A stretch of 64,000 nucleotides of DNA from Oligoflexus sp. (GTDB lineage Bacteria > Bdellovibrionota_B > Oligoflexia > Oligoflexales > Oligoflexaceae). How positions within the stretch are numbered: the first letter of the stretch is position 1; the number at the start of each line of letters is the position of its first letter. The notes beneath the pieces are model-generated. The model was not told the DNA's origin. It was given only the letters and a program-made list of their open reading frames with translations, and made no database searches. The stretch lies in assembly GCA_014378195.1 (NCBI GenBank), contig JACMOC010000043.1, forward strand, positions 1 through 64,000. Direction: 5' to 3'. Made by a program: the position numbers and the translations under genes. Below are positions 27,556 through 36,220 of the stretch, in pieces.

Positions 27556-28944
27556 ATGCGTCAACGTTTCAAAACGATCATGACCGAAGGTAAGGTCGAT
27601 CAAAAAGTCACTATTTTCGGCTGGTTGCGTTCAAAGCGTGTCTCGAAGAATGTGGCATTTTTGGTCGTTAATGATGGTTCGACGCAGAAAGACCTTCAGC
27701 TCGTCGTGGACGGAACGAATCCAGATTTTGCCAAGTTGAGCGAGCTTGGTACGGGGGCATCCCTTCGTGCAGAAGGTGTTTTGAAAGCATCTCTTGGCAA
27801 AGGTCAGGACATGGAGGTTCATGTCGATTCCTTTGAGATTTATGGTGCATCGCCAGAAGAATATCCTCTGCAAAAAAAGGGGCATACCCTCGAATTTTTG
27901 CGCGAGATCGCTCACCTTCGCGGCCGTACAAACTCCTTCGGTGCGGTATACCGTGTGCGAAACCAGCTGGCAGTGCTCGTTCACGAATTTTTCCAGGGTC
28001 GTGGTTTTCAATGGGCACACACGCCTCTGATCACGGCTTCCGACGCCGAAGGCGCCGGCGAGATGTTCCAGGTTACAACTTTGCCCCTCGACAAGTTGCC
28101 GCGCGACGATAAAGGCGCTATCGATTTTAAGCAGGATTTTTTCGGGAAAAAGGCTCACCTCACAGTGAGTGGTCAGTTGAACGGGGAAGCCCTTGCACTG
28201 TCGATTGGTGATATCTATACATTCGGCCCCACATTCCGAGCAGAAAACTCCAATACTACGCGTCACTTGGCTGAGTTCTGGATGGTTGAACCCGAAATGG
28301 CTTTTGCCACTCTTAAAGATGACATGCAACTGGCAGAAGATTTCCTCCGCTATGTCTTTGCGGAGATTGTCAAACGCTGTCCTGAAGAGCTCGACTTTCT
28401 AGGCACGCACTACAAAAATTCCTCCGTCGAACAAATTGCCGCCCTTGCGAGCCAGGACTTTGGCCGTATTACATATACTGATGCTGTGAAGGAACTAATC
28501 GCGGCCAGTAACTCCGCAAAATTCGAGTACCCGGTTTCTTGGGGCATCGACCTGCAGACCGAGCACGAACGCTATCTCGCGGAAGTGATTTTTAAGAAGC
28601 CCGTCATCGTCACTGACTACCCAAAAGACTTCAAAGCCTTCTACATGCGTCTAAATGACGATAATAAAACAGTTGCGGCGATGGATGTCATTGCACCTCG
28701 CATCGGTGAGATCATTGGGGGTTCTCAACGTGAGGATCGTATCGACGTTCTTAAAAGCCGGATGCGAGATTTCCATATCGCACCTGAGGATTTATCCTGG
28801 TATATCGATCTCAGAAGGTTCGGTGGAGTGCCTCATGCTGGATTCGGACTCGGTTTCGAGCGCCTTGTTCAGTACGTTACGGGAATGACAAATATACGCG
28901 ACGTCATTCCATTCCCGAGGTTTCCTCAGGGAATTCACTTTTAA
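27556..28944 (+). CDS. asnS: Asparaginyl-tRNA synthetase
   Basis: A 462-residue class II aminoacyl-tRNA synthetase that charges tRNA-Asn. The N-terminal OB fold reads KVTIFGWLRSKRVSKNV; motif 2 is FRAENSNTTRHLAEFWMVE (FRAE, with the ATP-binding Arg); motif 3 is GFGLGFERLVQYVTG, and the chain ends IPFPRFPQG. These are typical of AsnRS rather than AspRS. The presence of asnS suggests direct charging of tRNA-Asn. Confidence 0.96.
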   Translation: MRQRFKTIMTEGKVDQKVTIFGWLRSKRVSKNVAFLVVNDGSTQKDLQLVVDGTNPDFAKLSELGTGASLRAEGVLKASLGKGQDMEVHVDSFEIYGASPEEYPLQKKGHTLEFLREIAHLRGRTNSFGAVYRVRNQLAVLVHEFFQGRGFQWAHTPLITASDAEGAGEMFQVTTLPLDKLPRDDKGAIDFKQDFFGKKAHLTVSGQLNGEALALSIGDIYTFGPTFRAENSNTTRHLAEFWMVEPEMAFATLKDDMQLAEDFLRYVFAEIVKRCPEELDFLGTHYKNSSVEQIAALASQDFGRITYTDAVKELIAASNSAKFEYPVSWGIDLQTEHERYLAEVIFKKPVIVTDYPKDFKAFYMRLNDDNKTVAAMDVIAPRIGEIIGGSQREDRIDVLKSRMRDFHIAPEDLSWYIDLRRFGGVPHAGFGLGFERLVQYVTGMTNIRDVIPFPRFPQGIHF

Positions 28945-28986
28945 TTCTGATTCTTGGTCCAGGCGCGACCCGGTGTTAACAATGTA

Positions 28987-29016
28987 TTGACCATCCTGTC
29001 AGTCATCGGCTATATT
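28987..29016 (+). promoter_or_regulatory. Promoter for rplM-rpsI
   Basis: -35 TTGACC (28987-28992) and -10 TATATT (29011-29016) are separated by 18 bases. The start near 29023 gives a leader of about 190 bases before rplM, long enough for regulation, though I could not fold a specific motif. Confidence 0.6.
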
Positions 29017-29215
29017 CCGGGCCTCTAGAGTGCGTAGAGACTAACAAGCTAAGCGTTCCTTTAGGAAATAACACGCAGCCAATGCTGTTGAGAAGGACCA
29101 CGCGCAACAGGATTTAAGTTTGCCGACTAGCTGGGTTTAGGCAAGAAATTCTGATTCATGCGACATCCCTCATGCTTTGACGAGCGTGCACACGATAACT
29201 GGAGAGCAGATTTCC

Positions 29216-29665
29216 ATGAAAACCACCAGCGTTACGCCCACAGACATCAAGAAAAAGTGGGTTCTATTCGATGCAAACAATCTGACTGTAGGTCGTTTGG
29301 CTTCCGAAGTTGCTCGCGTTTTGCGCGGCAAGCACAAAGTCAATTTCGTTCCTCACCTTGATTGTGGCGACAATGTTGTCATCATCAATGCTGATAAAGT
29401 CAAATTCACTGGCCGTAAATGGGCTCAGAAGTTTTACTACCATCACTCTGGTTTCGTTGGTGGTATCAAACAAACTGCAGCTAAAGATGTGCTAGCGAAC
29501 AAGCCTGAGCGTATCCTCGAGCACGCCATCAAGGGCATGCTGCCGCATAACAAGCTCGGCCGCAAAGTTTTCAATAACGTCAAGATCTATGCAGGTAGCG
29601 AACACCCACATGAAGCTCAAAAACCAGTGGTTTCTGAGCCAATTCGTCTGGGCAAGGAAGGATAA
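29216..29665 (+). CDS. rplM: 50S ribosomal protein L13
   Basis: 149 residues from ATG 29216 (GGAGAG 9 bases upstream); earlier in-frame codons lack a site. An L13 signature is present: KKKWVLFDANNLTVGRLAS, then VNFVPHLDCGDNVVIINADK, GMLPHNKLGRKVF and a C-terminal HPHEAQKP. L13 is an early assembly protein of the 50S subunit. rpsI follows within 4 bases, the common rplM-rpsI operon. Confidence 0.96.
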   Translation: MKTTSVTPTDIKKKWVLFDANNLTVGRLASEVARVLRGKHKVNFVPHLDCGDNVVIINADKVKFTGRKWAQKFYYHHSGFVGGIKQTAAKDVLANKPERILEHAIKGMLPHNKLGRKVFNNVKIYAGSEHPHEAQKPVVSEPIRLGKEG

Positions 29666-29668
29666 AGC

Positions 29669-30064
29669 ATGGCAACGAAGGGTTCTATCCATACTGTCGG
29701 CAAACGTAAGAGCGCAATCGCTCGCGTTTACATGAAGCCCGGTAAAGGCGCTATCACAATCAACAAACGTGATATCGACGATTATTATTTGCGTGCAACT
29801 TCTAAGATGATCGTTCGTCAAGCTTTCGAGCTGACTAACAACGTCGACAAGTTTGATATCGTAGTGAATGTTGTTGGCGGAGGCCTTAACGGCCAAGCTG
29901 GCGCAATTCGTCATGCTATCAGTCGCGCTCTTGCTGAGCTCGATCCTGAAAATCGTCATGTACTAAAAGCTGAAGGCTTAATTACCCGCGATTCCAGGAA
30001 AAAAGAACGTAAATTGTACGGTCAGAAGTCAGCCCGTGCACGCTACCAGTTCTCTAAGCGCTAA
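29669..30064 (+). CDS. rpsI: 30S ribosomal protein S9
   Basis: 131 residues. It has the S9 features [15 protein letters not shown], then [14 protein letters not shown], and the basic tail [12 protein letters not shown] whose last Arg reaches the decoding centre in known ribosomes. It starts 3 bases after the rplM stop and is co-transcribed with it. Confidence 0.97.
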   Translation: MATKGSIHTVGKRKSAIARVYMKPGKGAITINKRDIDDYYLRATSKMIVRQAFELTNNVDKFDIVVNVVGGGLNGQAGAIRHAISRALAELDPENRHVLKAEGLITRDSRKKERKLYGQKSARARYQFSKR

Positions 30065-30150
30065 TTTGACGCTACAATCGTTAGTGAATTTGACTTTGGC
30101 CTCCTTAAATTCTTGGGGGCTGGGGTTCACTCACGAGGAGCTAGGATCGT

Positions 30151-30480
30151 ATGGCTGAAACTATTGACGCAATTGACATCGAGTATACTGAAGACGACAA
30201 AGTGGTCGTTAAGCAGCTCGATAAAAATGTTCTTACTCGCGGAAGCTGGACAACTATCATGTTCCTTTATCAGGAACTTGATAAGAATACTGAAGAGTAT
30301 GGCCCTGCAAAGGTCTCTATTCGTCGGTACCAAAAACGCAATGGCGTTTACCGTCAGCAAAGCAAATTCAACATTTCGAGCGCTAAACAAGCGAACGAAA
30401 TGATACTGGCCCTCCAAAAATGGTATCCGAAGGACGGCACGTTCGTTCCTGAAGGCACTGTGACTGACGAAGGCGAATAA
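30151..30480 (+). CDS. Small conserved protein of unknown function
   Basis: A 109-residue acidic protein starting at ATG 30151 with an AGGAG site (GAGGAGCTAGG). The central portion has SIRRYQKRNGVYRQQS and KFNISSAKQANEMI, alternating basic and aromatic residues that would suit a nucleic-acid-binding sheet. This is reminiscent of PC4 or PUR-alpha-like folds, but I cannot assign it. Its position after rpsI, 86 bases downstream, suggests co-expression with the ribosomal protein genes. Confidence in the gene is high, in function low. Confidence 0.7.
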   Translation: MAETIDAIDIEYTEDDKVVVKQLDKNVLTRGSWTTIMFLYQELDKNTEEYGPAKVSIRRYQKRNGVYRQQSKFNISSAKQANEMILALQKWYPKDGTFVPEGTVTDEGE

Positions 30481-30501
30481 GAAGCCTAGGTAGCCCTCTC
30501 A

Positions 30502-31212
30502 TCAAAAAAGAGGGTCTTCTAACTTCGGATTGAAAAGGCGAGCCATTAGGCCTCGCTTTTTTCGTTTTTGTGTCAAAAAGTTCTGCGACTTCTCAAAACG
30601 CATGATTCTTGCTCGAATCATCTCCAGCATTTTACTGGGGTCTTCCGACATTGAGGACGTCATCCACTCTTCTCGTGCAACCTCCAGGGTCATCACTGGT
30701 ATCAGGCCCACGCTCCCGGGAAACCAAGGCTTTGGACCCACAGCAAAAGCTTGTCTTTTCTCCCCCACAGATTTCGCAAACCCCTGAAGTATCCCCTGCT
30801 CCCCTAGCTTCGAGGCTCCTATCGTCAAGTGATCAAAACGGCCTACGATGAAACAGTAGGAGACAAGTTTCGTCAAACTTAAGGGGTCGGGCGTCATATC
30901 AGGGACTGAACCCCAGATTATAATTCCCCATTTATCTCTCTGAGTGGGGAAGCTTTGCAGCTCTGCCCAGGCGTGTGGGGTTTCGTCCTCGTCGATGAGT
31001 AACCATCGGGCGCTGACATTTGGCGAGAGATGTGTTTTGCTTTTGACCAAGTTAGGTACTTTACCAAACGAGTTTGAGTGAGAGACGCGAAGATCTTGAA
31101 AAGCTAAAACATGTGATGCCTCCCAGCGACAGGAGTGCAACCACCGCAGATTTTCGCTGGTAATGGTGAAATCTTCGAAGTCGGGGCCTAGGAGTTTACT
31201 CTTACTCGGCAT
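30502..31212 (-). CDS. Hypothetical protein
   Basis: A 236-residue soluble protein with no family I recognise. It is rich in Trp early on (NLRWLHSCRWEASH) and ends with a basic stretch (KRKKRGLMARLF). The middle, LLIDEDETPHAWAELQSFP and KWGIIIWGSVPDMTP, could be a GNAT-like sheet, but this is a guess. Its stop lies inside the weak hairpin (CCCTC/GAGGG, 30494-30514) that follows the small plus-strand gene. No signal peptide or membrane segment is seen. Confidence 0.6.
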   Translation of the reverse strand: MPSKSKLLGPDFEDFTITSENLRWLHSCRWEASHVLAFQDLRVSHSNSFGKVPNLVKSKTHLSPNVSARWLLIDEDETPHAWAELQSFPTQRDKWGIIIWGSVPDMTPDPLSLTKLVSYCFIVGRFDHLTIGASKLGEQGILQGFAKSVGEKRQAFAVGPKPWFPGSVGLIPVMTLEVAREEWMTSSMSEDPSKMLEMIRARIMRFEKSQNFLTQKRKKRGLMARLFNPKLEDPLF

Positions 31213-31313
31213 CTTTTTCTCTCATTGCGTCAGGAAAACAATGCTACCATGTACAATGTAGCTGGGAATAAGATAGATCGGTATCCCAGACTTTCATAAA
31301 AGGAGAAAAAGCC

Positions 31314-31823
31314 TTGTTTAGTCCACAGAAAAAAGGGGGTGCGAACCTCGGAAGACGAGACAACCTGAAAGATTTCGCGGTCACCATAATCACAGGTGGA
31401 TGCCACTTCTCAGGGAAGCTTTACTGCAAGGGGAGTACGAGAATCGGTGGCAAGGTCGAAGGCGAGATTATCTCCGAAGGTCTCCTGATCGTTGAAGAAG
31501 GTGCGATTATCAACGCGGAATGTCACGTTGAAGACATCGTTATTCAAGGGCACTTCAAAGGCACTCTCGAGGCCTCCGGCAAAGTCGAGCTCAGCAGTTC
31601 TTGTACCTTCGAAGGTGACATCAATACGGGGTCGCTGGTCATTCAAGAAGGTGCACAGTTCAATGGTCGCACAAAAATGGACGGCTCGCGCATGGGCGAT
31701 CGTCAGAACCTGACCGAACCGGCCCAAGCTTACAATAATCCTATGATAGGAGCGTCGTTGCACACCAATGAGACGCTCAAATCGAACGAAGCTCATAGCA
31801 GAGTTCCGGAAATCAACGTTTGA
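31314..31823 (+). CDS. Bactofilin (polymer-forming cytoskeletal protein)
   Basis: A 169-residue bactofilin. TTG 31314 is the likely start: AAAGGAG lies 8 bases upstream and no ATG occurs in the right place. The bactofilin core is a right-handed beta-helix with regular hydrophobic spacing: ITGGCHFSGKLYCKGSTRIG, then VEGEIISEGLLIVEEGA, INAECHVEDIVIQGHFKG and GKVELSSSCTFEGDI. The terminal tails are disordered, as usual. Bactofilins polymerise without nucleotide and position cell-wall or polarity proteins. Confidence 0.9.
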   Translation: MFSPQKKGGANLGRRDNLKDFAVTIITGGCHFSGKLYCKGSTRIGGKVEGEIISEGLLIVEEGAIINAECHVEDIVIQGHFKGTLEASGKVELSSSCTFEGDINTGSLVIQEGAQFNGRTKMDGSRMGDRQNLTEPAQAYNNPMIGASLHTNETLKSNEAHSRVPEINV

Positions 31824-32002
31824 TGTGAAATGTCGGCCGGTAGCGGGATCATTTTATGATCCTCGCTCGTCCACTCCGCCTCTCCTCAATTTTGAACTTC
31901 TTTTGCAGACCTTTCTTTAAATCCAAGTTAAAACAGACGTATGGGAAAATTTAATGCCTGGAATCTTCTCGGCTCCCCCGTTGTTGTTTTCATGAGGGTC
32001 TT

Positions 32003-32371
32003 ATGCAAATTCGATCTCGATCCCAATCTTCTCCCCTGCTCATTGCAGCTGCGCTCGCCTGCGTTTCGGTGAGCTTCTCAGGTTGCACCAAAGAATCCCA
32101 AAACAAGATTTCACGTTCCGTTCAGAACTGGACTGGGACCAATGGCGTTCTCGATGTAATTAATTCGGGAAAACTCATGTATCGTTTCATCAATATCGAT
32201 AAACTTACTACCGGTTCTGCAACGGGCGGCGAAGAATCGCGCGCCTACCGTTACGGTTATGGGGTCCTCGACACTAACCAGAACTACATTGCCGATCCTG
32301 GAGAAAAAAAGCTCTATTTCGAGATCAGTGATTACAGCACAAGCTATATCTTTTACGAAAATCCCCTTTAA
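32003..32371 (+). CDS. Small lipoprotein, unknown function
   Basis: 122 residues with a lipoprotein signal: hydrophobic LLIAAALACVSVSF, then the lipobox SFSGC (Cys 28). The mature part has no recognised domain; it includes GYGVLDTNQNYIADPGEKK, a D/N-rich segment that could bind calcium. The hydrolase-like lipoprotein starts 16 bases downstream, so they are likely co-transcribed. No family is recognised. Confidence 0.65.
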   Translation: MQIRSRSQSSPLLIAAALACVSVSFSGCTKESQNKISRSVQNWTGTNGVLDVINSGKLMYRFINIDKLTTGSATGGEESRAYRYGYGVLDTNQNYIADPGEKKLYFEISDYSTSYIFYENPL

Positions 32372-32386
32372 GGAGCACGGAATCTG

Positions 32387-33244
32387 ATGATGAAGTCTAT
32401 GGGTTGGGTGTGGAGTCTCGCCTTTGCGATGTGTGCGACCAGCGCTTGTGTTTCTAATCAAGAGCAGTTCTCAAATTCTATAGAGGCCGATTCTTCGGAC
32501 GGTATTGGGACTGCGGTGGAAGCTCAATCTCAGCAAGGATTGTCCGCGCGGCCGAATGATGGTTACTCACTGGAATGGTTCAGCTGCACACGCAGTGCCA
32601 AGGCCCCTGTTGTCGTGATGCTGAATACCACCGAAACTCCCTTTAAGGCCGGTGCCTGCAAAACCGGGTTGGCCCAGGCTTTTTTGCAACAGGATTACAA
32701 TGTTATTGCACTTAACCGGCCTGGTTTTGGACAGAGCGAAGGTAAGGAAGTGCTCGGCGACGATAAAACCGTGAAGTCGGTACAGACTTATTTGAAAGAT
32801 GCGCAAGACCAAGGCAAAAATATTGAGGCCCTTTGGGGCTTTGAAGAAGCGAGCATTCTTGCCTTTCGCGTGGCAAAAAACTCCAAACTTAAACTCCTCA
32901 TCGTCGGCAACGGTATCTACGAATGGGATGCCACGGTGAATGGCGGTAAAGATCCGGCTTATGCGAGCCAGCTCAAGGCTTTAGCGGGGACCGATCCGAG
33001 TTTTGCTGAGAAGCGATCGGTCGCGTGGGATTTCTCAGGATTGCCAAAATCGGTGTATCTCTACCACATGCAAAACCAAACCCGTTACCCTGAAGCCCAG
33101 GCCGAAGCCTTTCGAGCGGCCCTTGCAGCGAACCAGTATTCGGTGAAACTGATCCAGCTCAAGGACGACAAGGCTATTTTGACGCCGGTGGGGCACCAGT
33201 CAGTGCTCATGCAAATAGCGCAGGCACAAAAGCTGCAAAAATGA
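32387..33244 (+). CDS. Alpha/beta-hydrolase-fold lipoprotein lacking the nucleophile Ser
   Basis: A 285-residue lipoprotein (lipobox ATSAC, Cys 21) with an alpha/beta-hydrolase layout: PVVVMLNTTE, then NRPGFGQSEG (~110-119). The position that should be the nucleophile elbow (G-x-S-x-G) reads GFEEA (151-155), with Glu 153 in place of Ser. A conserved late His may remain in PVGHQS. Either this is a non-catalytic relative or the catalytic site is elsewhere. It is probably anchored in the envelope. It lies directly downstream of the small lipoprotein. Confidence 0.65.
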   Translation: MMKSMGWVWSLAFAMCATSACVSNQEQFSNSIEADSSDGIGTAVEAQSQQGLSARPNDGYSLEWFSCTRSAKAPVVVMLNTTETPFKAGACKTGLAQAFLQQDYNVIALNRPGFGQSEGKEVLGDDKTVKSVQTYLKDAQDQGKNIEALWGFEEASILAFRVAKNSKLKLLIVGNGIYEWDATVNGGKDPAYASQLKALAGTDPSFAEKRSVAWDFSGLPKSVYLYHMQNQTRYPEAQAEAFRAALAANQYSVKLIQLKDDKAILTPVGHQSVLMQIAQAQKLQK

Positions 33245-33507
33245 TGACTCCGGAGCCCGAGAGTAATACCAACCACTTGGTGTCTTTGGTCGATAGGTTG
33301 CCTGACCAGGTATAAACTGCCTGAATTCCTTAGGGCGTTTTGGTGTACTATATAAAGCGGCCAGAACCACGGTTTTGTCTTTTTAGTTTCGGTGAGAGTT
33401 GTTATTTCATACTGCTGTCTTACTCAGCATTCGGATATAAGGCTCTGACATGAAAAGTATTCGAAAAGTTGATCTTTAAAAATATAGACGCATTTGGGGG
33501 AGACGAT

Positions 33508-34776
33508 ATGGCATTTGAGGTCAAGTTTCCAGTTGTAGGTGAATCTGTTTCCGAAGGACAGGTCTACAAATGGCGAAAAAAGACTGGGGATTTTGTAAAG
33601 CGTGATGATGTCCTGGTCGAAATCGAAACCGACAAAGCCACCGTCGAAATCGTAGCTGAGTCCGAAGGCGTTCTCACGATATCTAAAAACGAAGGCGATA
33701 CCGTTAAAGTCGGTGAAGTTCTGGGGAGCCTGGATTCGAGTGCTGCGGCTCCAGCACCAACTGCGGCTCCTTCTGCGCAGGCGGCCTCAGGCGCGCCAAA
33801 AGGCGCTGATCCGGTGCCTGCTTCGTCTGCAGGCGGGGCAAGTGACACAAGGCCCCAAAGTCCAGCGGTAGCCCGTATGGCTGCCGAAAATAATATCAAT
33901 ACAGCCGGCATCACCGGAACTGGTCGCGATGGTCGTCTGATCAAGGGCGATTTGATTGCCAATCAAGACGGCGGTGCAAAACCAGCTCCGGCGCAAGCCG
34001 CGGCTCCTGCTCCTGCTCCTGCTCCCGCACCATCGGCACCTGCCGCTCCTAAAGTTCAACCGCCGGCAGCCGGCGAGCGTCGTGTGCGTCGCGAGAAGAT
34101 GACTCGTATCCGTCTGCGTATTGCTGAGCGACTTGTCGAAGCCCAACATACAGCCGCGATGCTTACGACCTTTAACGAAGTGGACATGACCGCGGTCATG
34201 GAACTTCGCAAAAAATACAAAGAACAATTCCAGAAGACCAACAACGTCGGTCTCGGTTTCATGAGCTTTTTTGTTAAAGCGGCCTGCGAAGCCTTGAAAG
34301 CTTATCCAGCGATCAATGGCTCCATTGAAGGCACCGAGATCGTTTATCACGATTACTGTGATATCGGCATCGCGGTATCCACTGATCGCGGTCTTATGGT
34401 TCCTGTTGTGAAAAACTGCGAAAACATGAGTTTCGCGCAGATCGAACAGGCCATCGTTGATTACGGTAAAAAAGGCAAAGAGGGCAAAATCGCTCTCGAC
34501 GACTTATCGGGTGGAACATTCACCATTTCCAATGGCGGAACCTTCGGCAGCCTCCTTTCGACGCCTATCCTGAATCCCCCGCAAAGCGCGATTCTTGGTA
34601 TGCACAAGATTCAGGATCGTCCTATGGCCATCAACGGTCAGGTCGTTATCCGTCCTATGATGTATCTTGCCGTCTCTTACGATCACCGTATCGTCGATGG
34701 TAAAGAAGCCGTGGGCTTCCTTGTCAAAATCAAAGACGCCATCGAAGATCCGTCTCGCTTGCTCTTGGGAGTATAA
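33508..34776 (+). CDS. odhB: Dihydrolipoyl succinyltransferase, E2 of 2-oxoglutarate dehydrogenase
   Basis: 422 residues from ATG 33508 (GGGGGAG upstream). Domain order: lipoyl domain with ETDKATVEI (lipoylated Lys 43), an Ala/Pro-rich linker, the E3-binding domain ([13 protein letters not shown]), a second Ala/Pro linker, and the acyltransferase domain with [13 protein letters not shown] (catalytic His and Asp). [20 protein letters not shown] is typical of SucB rather than AceF. It transfers succinyl to CoA in the TCA cycle. lpd starts 6 bases after its stop. Confidence 0.93.
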   Translation: MAFEVKFPVVGESVSEGQVYKWRKKTGDFVKRDDVLVEIETDKATVEIVAESEGVLTISKNEGDTVKVGEVLGSLDSSAAAPAPTAAPSAQAASGAPKGADPVPASSAGGASDTRPQSPAVARMAAENNINTAGITGTGRDGRLIKGDLIANQDGGAKPAPAQAAAPAPAPAPAPSAPAAPKVQPPAAGERRVRREKMTRIRLRIAERLVEAQHTAAMLTTFNEVDMTAVMELRKKYKEQFQKTNNVGLGFMSFFVKAACEALKAYPAINGSIEGTEIVYHDYCDIGIAVSTDRGLMVPVVKNCENMSFAQIEQAIVDYGKKGKEGKIALDDLSGGTFTISNGGTFGSLLSTPILNPPQSAILGMHKIQDRPMAINGQVVIRPMMYLAVSYDHRIVDGKEAVGFLVKIKDAIEDPSRLLLGV

Positions 34777-34782
34777 AGAATT

Positions 34783-36189
34783 ATGGCAGAACACACTTTT
34801 GATCTCGTTGTTGTTGGTGGTGGGGTTGCGGGTTATATAGCAGCGATACGCGCCGCTCAATTGGGGATGAAAACAGCTATCGTCGAGAGTCGCGGGACTT
34901 TGGGCGGCACGTGTTTGAACGTCGGTTGTATCCCGAGCAAGGCACTTCTGCAGTCGACGGAAAATTATCATCAGGCGGCTCACAAGTTCAAAGAGCACGG
35001 CATCAATATCGAAAAACTAACGTTTGACGTGAAGCAGATGCTCGCCCGCAAAGGCGGGATCGTGAAAAAACTCACGACCGGCGTCGAATTCCTGATGAAG
35101 AAAAACAAAATCACTTATTTCAAAGGGTACGGTTCGTTCGTTGATAAAACAACGATCAACGTCAAACTGTTGGAAGGTGGCGGCGAAGAGACGCTCAAAA
35201 CGAAAAACACCATTATTGCGACCGGCTCAGAGCCGATTGAATTGCCTATGGCGAAGTTCGATGAGAAGCAAGTTCTGAGCTCCACTGGCGCTCTGGATAT
35301 TGAATCGGTACCCAAACATCTCGTCGTTGTCGGCGGCGGTGTCATTGGTCTCGAGATGGGCAGCATTTGGGCTCGTATCGGCGCTAAAGTCACGGTTGTG
35401 GAATTCGCCGATACCATACTGTCGATGATGGATAAAGACGTTATCCGAACCATGAAAAAGACATTGAGTGCGGAAGGTCTTGAATTCCACGAGAAAACCA
35501 AGTTCACCGAACTCAAGAAAAACGGCAAGGATCTGATCGTTGTCGTCGAAAAAGACGGTCAGAAAATTGAAATACCCTGTGATAAAATCCTAGTCGCAGT
35601 CGGTCGCCGGGCTTTCACGAAAAACCTTGGCCTCGAGAAAATTGGATTGGTCGCTGACAAAGCCGGTAAGATCAAGGTCAACGGTCATTACGAAACTGAT
35701 GTCCCGGGAATTTATGCGATCGGTGATGTTATCGATGGCCCTATGCTTGCCCATAAAGCTGAAGAAGAAGGCGTTGCTTGCGCGGAATACATGGCTGGCA
35801 AAAAAGGCCACGTAAATTACCGCGCCATTCCCAATGTCGTCTACACCTGGCCCGAAGTCGCCACTATCGGCCTTACCGAGCAGGAATGTGAAGCCAAAGG
35901 CATCGAAGTCAAAATCGGCAAATCGACCTTCGGTGCAAATGCGCGCGCGATGTGTCACGGCGAAACAGAAGGTTTCGTGAAACTTATCGCCGATAAAAAA
36001 ACGGATCTCTTGATTGGTGCGCATATCGTCGGCCCAAATGCGTCCGAGCTTATTGCCGAACTGGCGGTCGCTTTTGAGTACTCAGCAAGTTCAGAAGATG
36101 TCGCACGATCGATTCATGCACATCCTACTCTAACAGAAGTGATTAAAGAGGCTGCTTTGGCAGTCGACAAACGCTCCCTTAACGGTTAA
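34783..36189 (+). CDS. lpd: Dihydrolipoyl dehydrogenase (E3)
   Basis: A 468-residue FAD/NAD flavoenzyme that re-oxidises the dihydrolipoyl group of E2. The FAD site is LVVVGGGVAGYIAAIRAAQLG; the redox disulfide is GGTCLNVGCIPSKAL; the NAD site is LVVVGGGVIGLEMGSIW; GIYAIGDVIDGPMLAHKAEEE is the second FAD site; and HAHPTLTEV holds the catalytic His and Glu. It lies between odhB and odhA, so it serves this complex and possibly pyruvate dehydrogenase as well. Confidence 0.95.
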   Translation: MAEHTFDLVVVGGGVAGYIAAIRAAQLGMKTAIVESRGTLGGTCLNVGCIPSKALLQSTENYHQAAHKFKEHGINIEKLTFDVKQMLARKGGIVKKLTTGVEFLMKKNKITYFKGYGSFVDKTTINVKLLEGGGEETLKTKNTIIATGSEPIELPMAKFDEKQVLSSTGALDIESVPKHLVVVGGGVIGLEMGSIWARIGAKVTVVEFADTILSMMDKDVIRTMKKTLSAEGLEFHEKTKFTELKKNGKDLIVVVEKDGQKIEIPCDKILVAVGRRAFTKNLGLEKIGLVADKAGKIKVNGHYETDVPGIYAIGDVIDGPMLAHKAEEEGVACAEYMAGKKGHVNYRAIPNVVYTWPEVATIGLTEQECEAKGIEVKIGKSTFGANARAMCHGETEGFVKLIADKKTDLLIGAHIVGPNASELIAELAVAFEYSASSEDVARSIHAHPTLTEVIKEAALAVDKRSLNG

Positions 36190-36220
36190 GCCGAGGCGAT
36201 GCCCTCACGGAGATCGGTTT

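Noticed and set aside
27631..28329. Long minus-strand open frame inside asnS
   Set aside because: It is antisense to a certain gene, reads as low-complexity or unlikely protein, and has no start signal.
30151..30480. PUR-alpha (DUF3276) or PC4 assignment for the small protein after rpsI
   Set aside because: A general likeness is visible but no diagnostic motif, so I left it unnamed.
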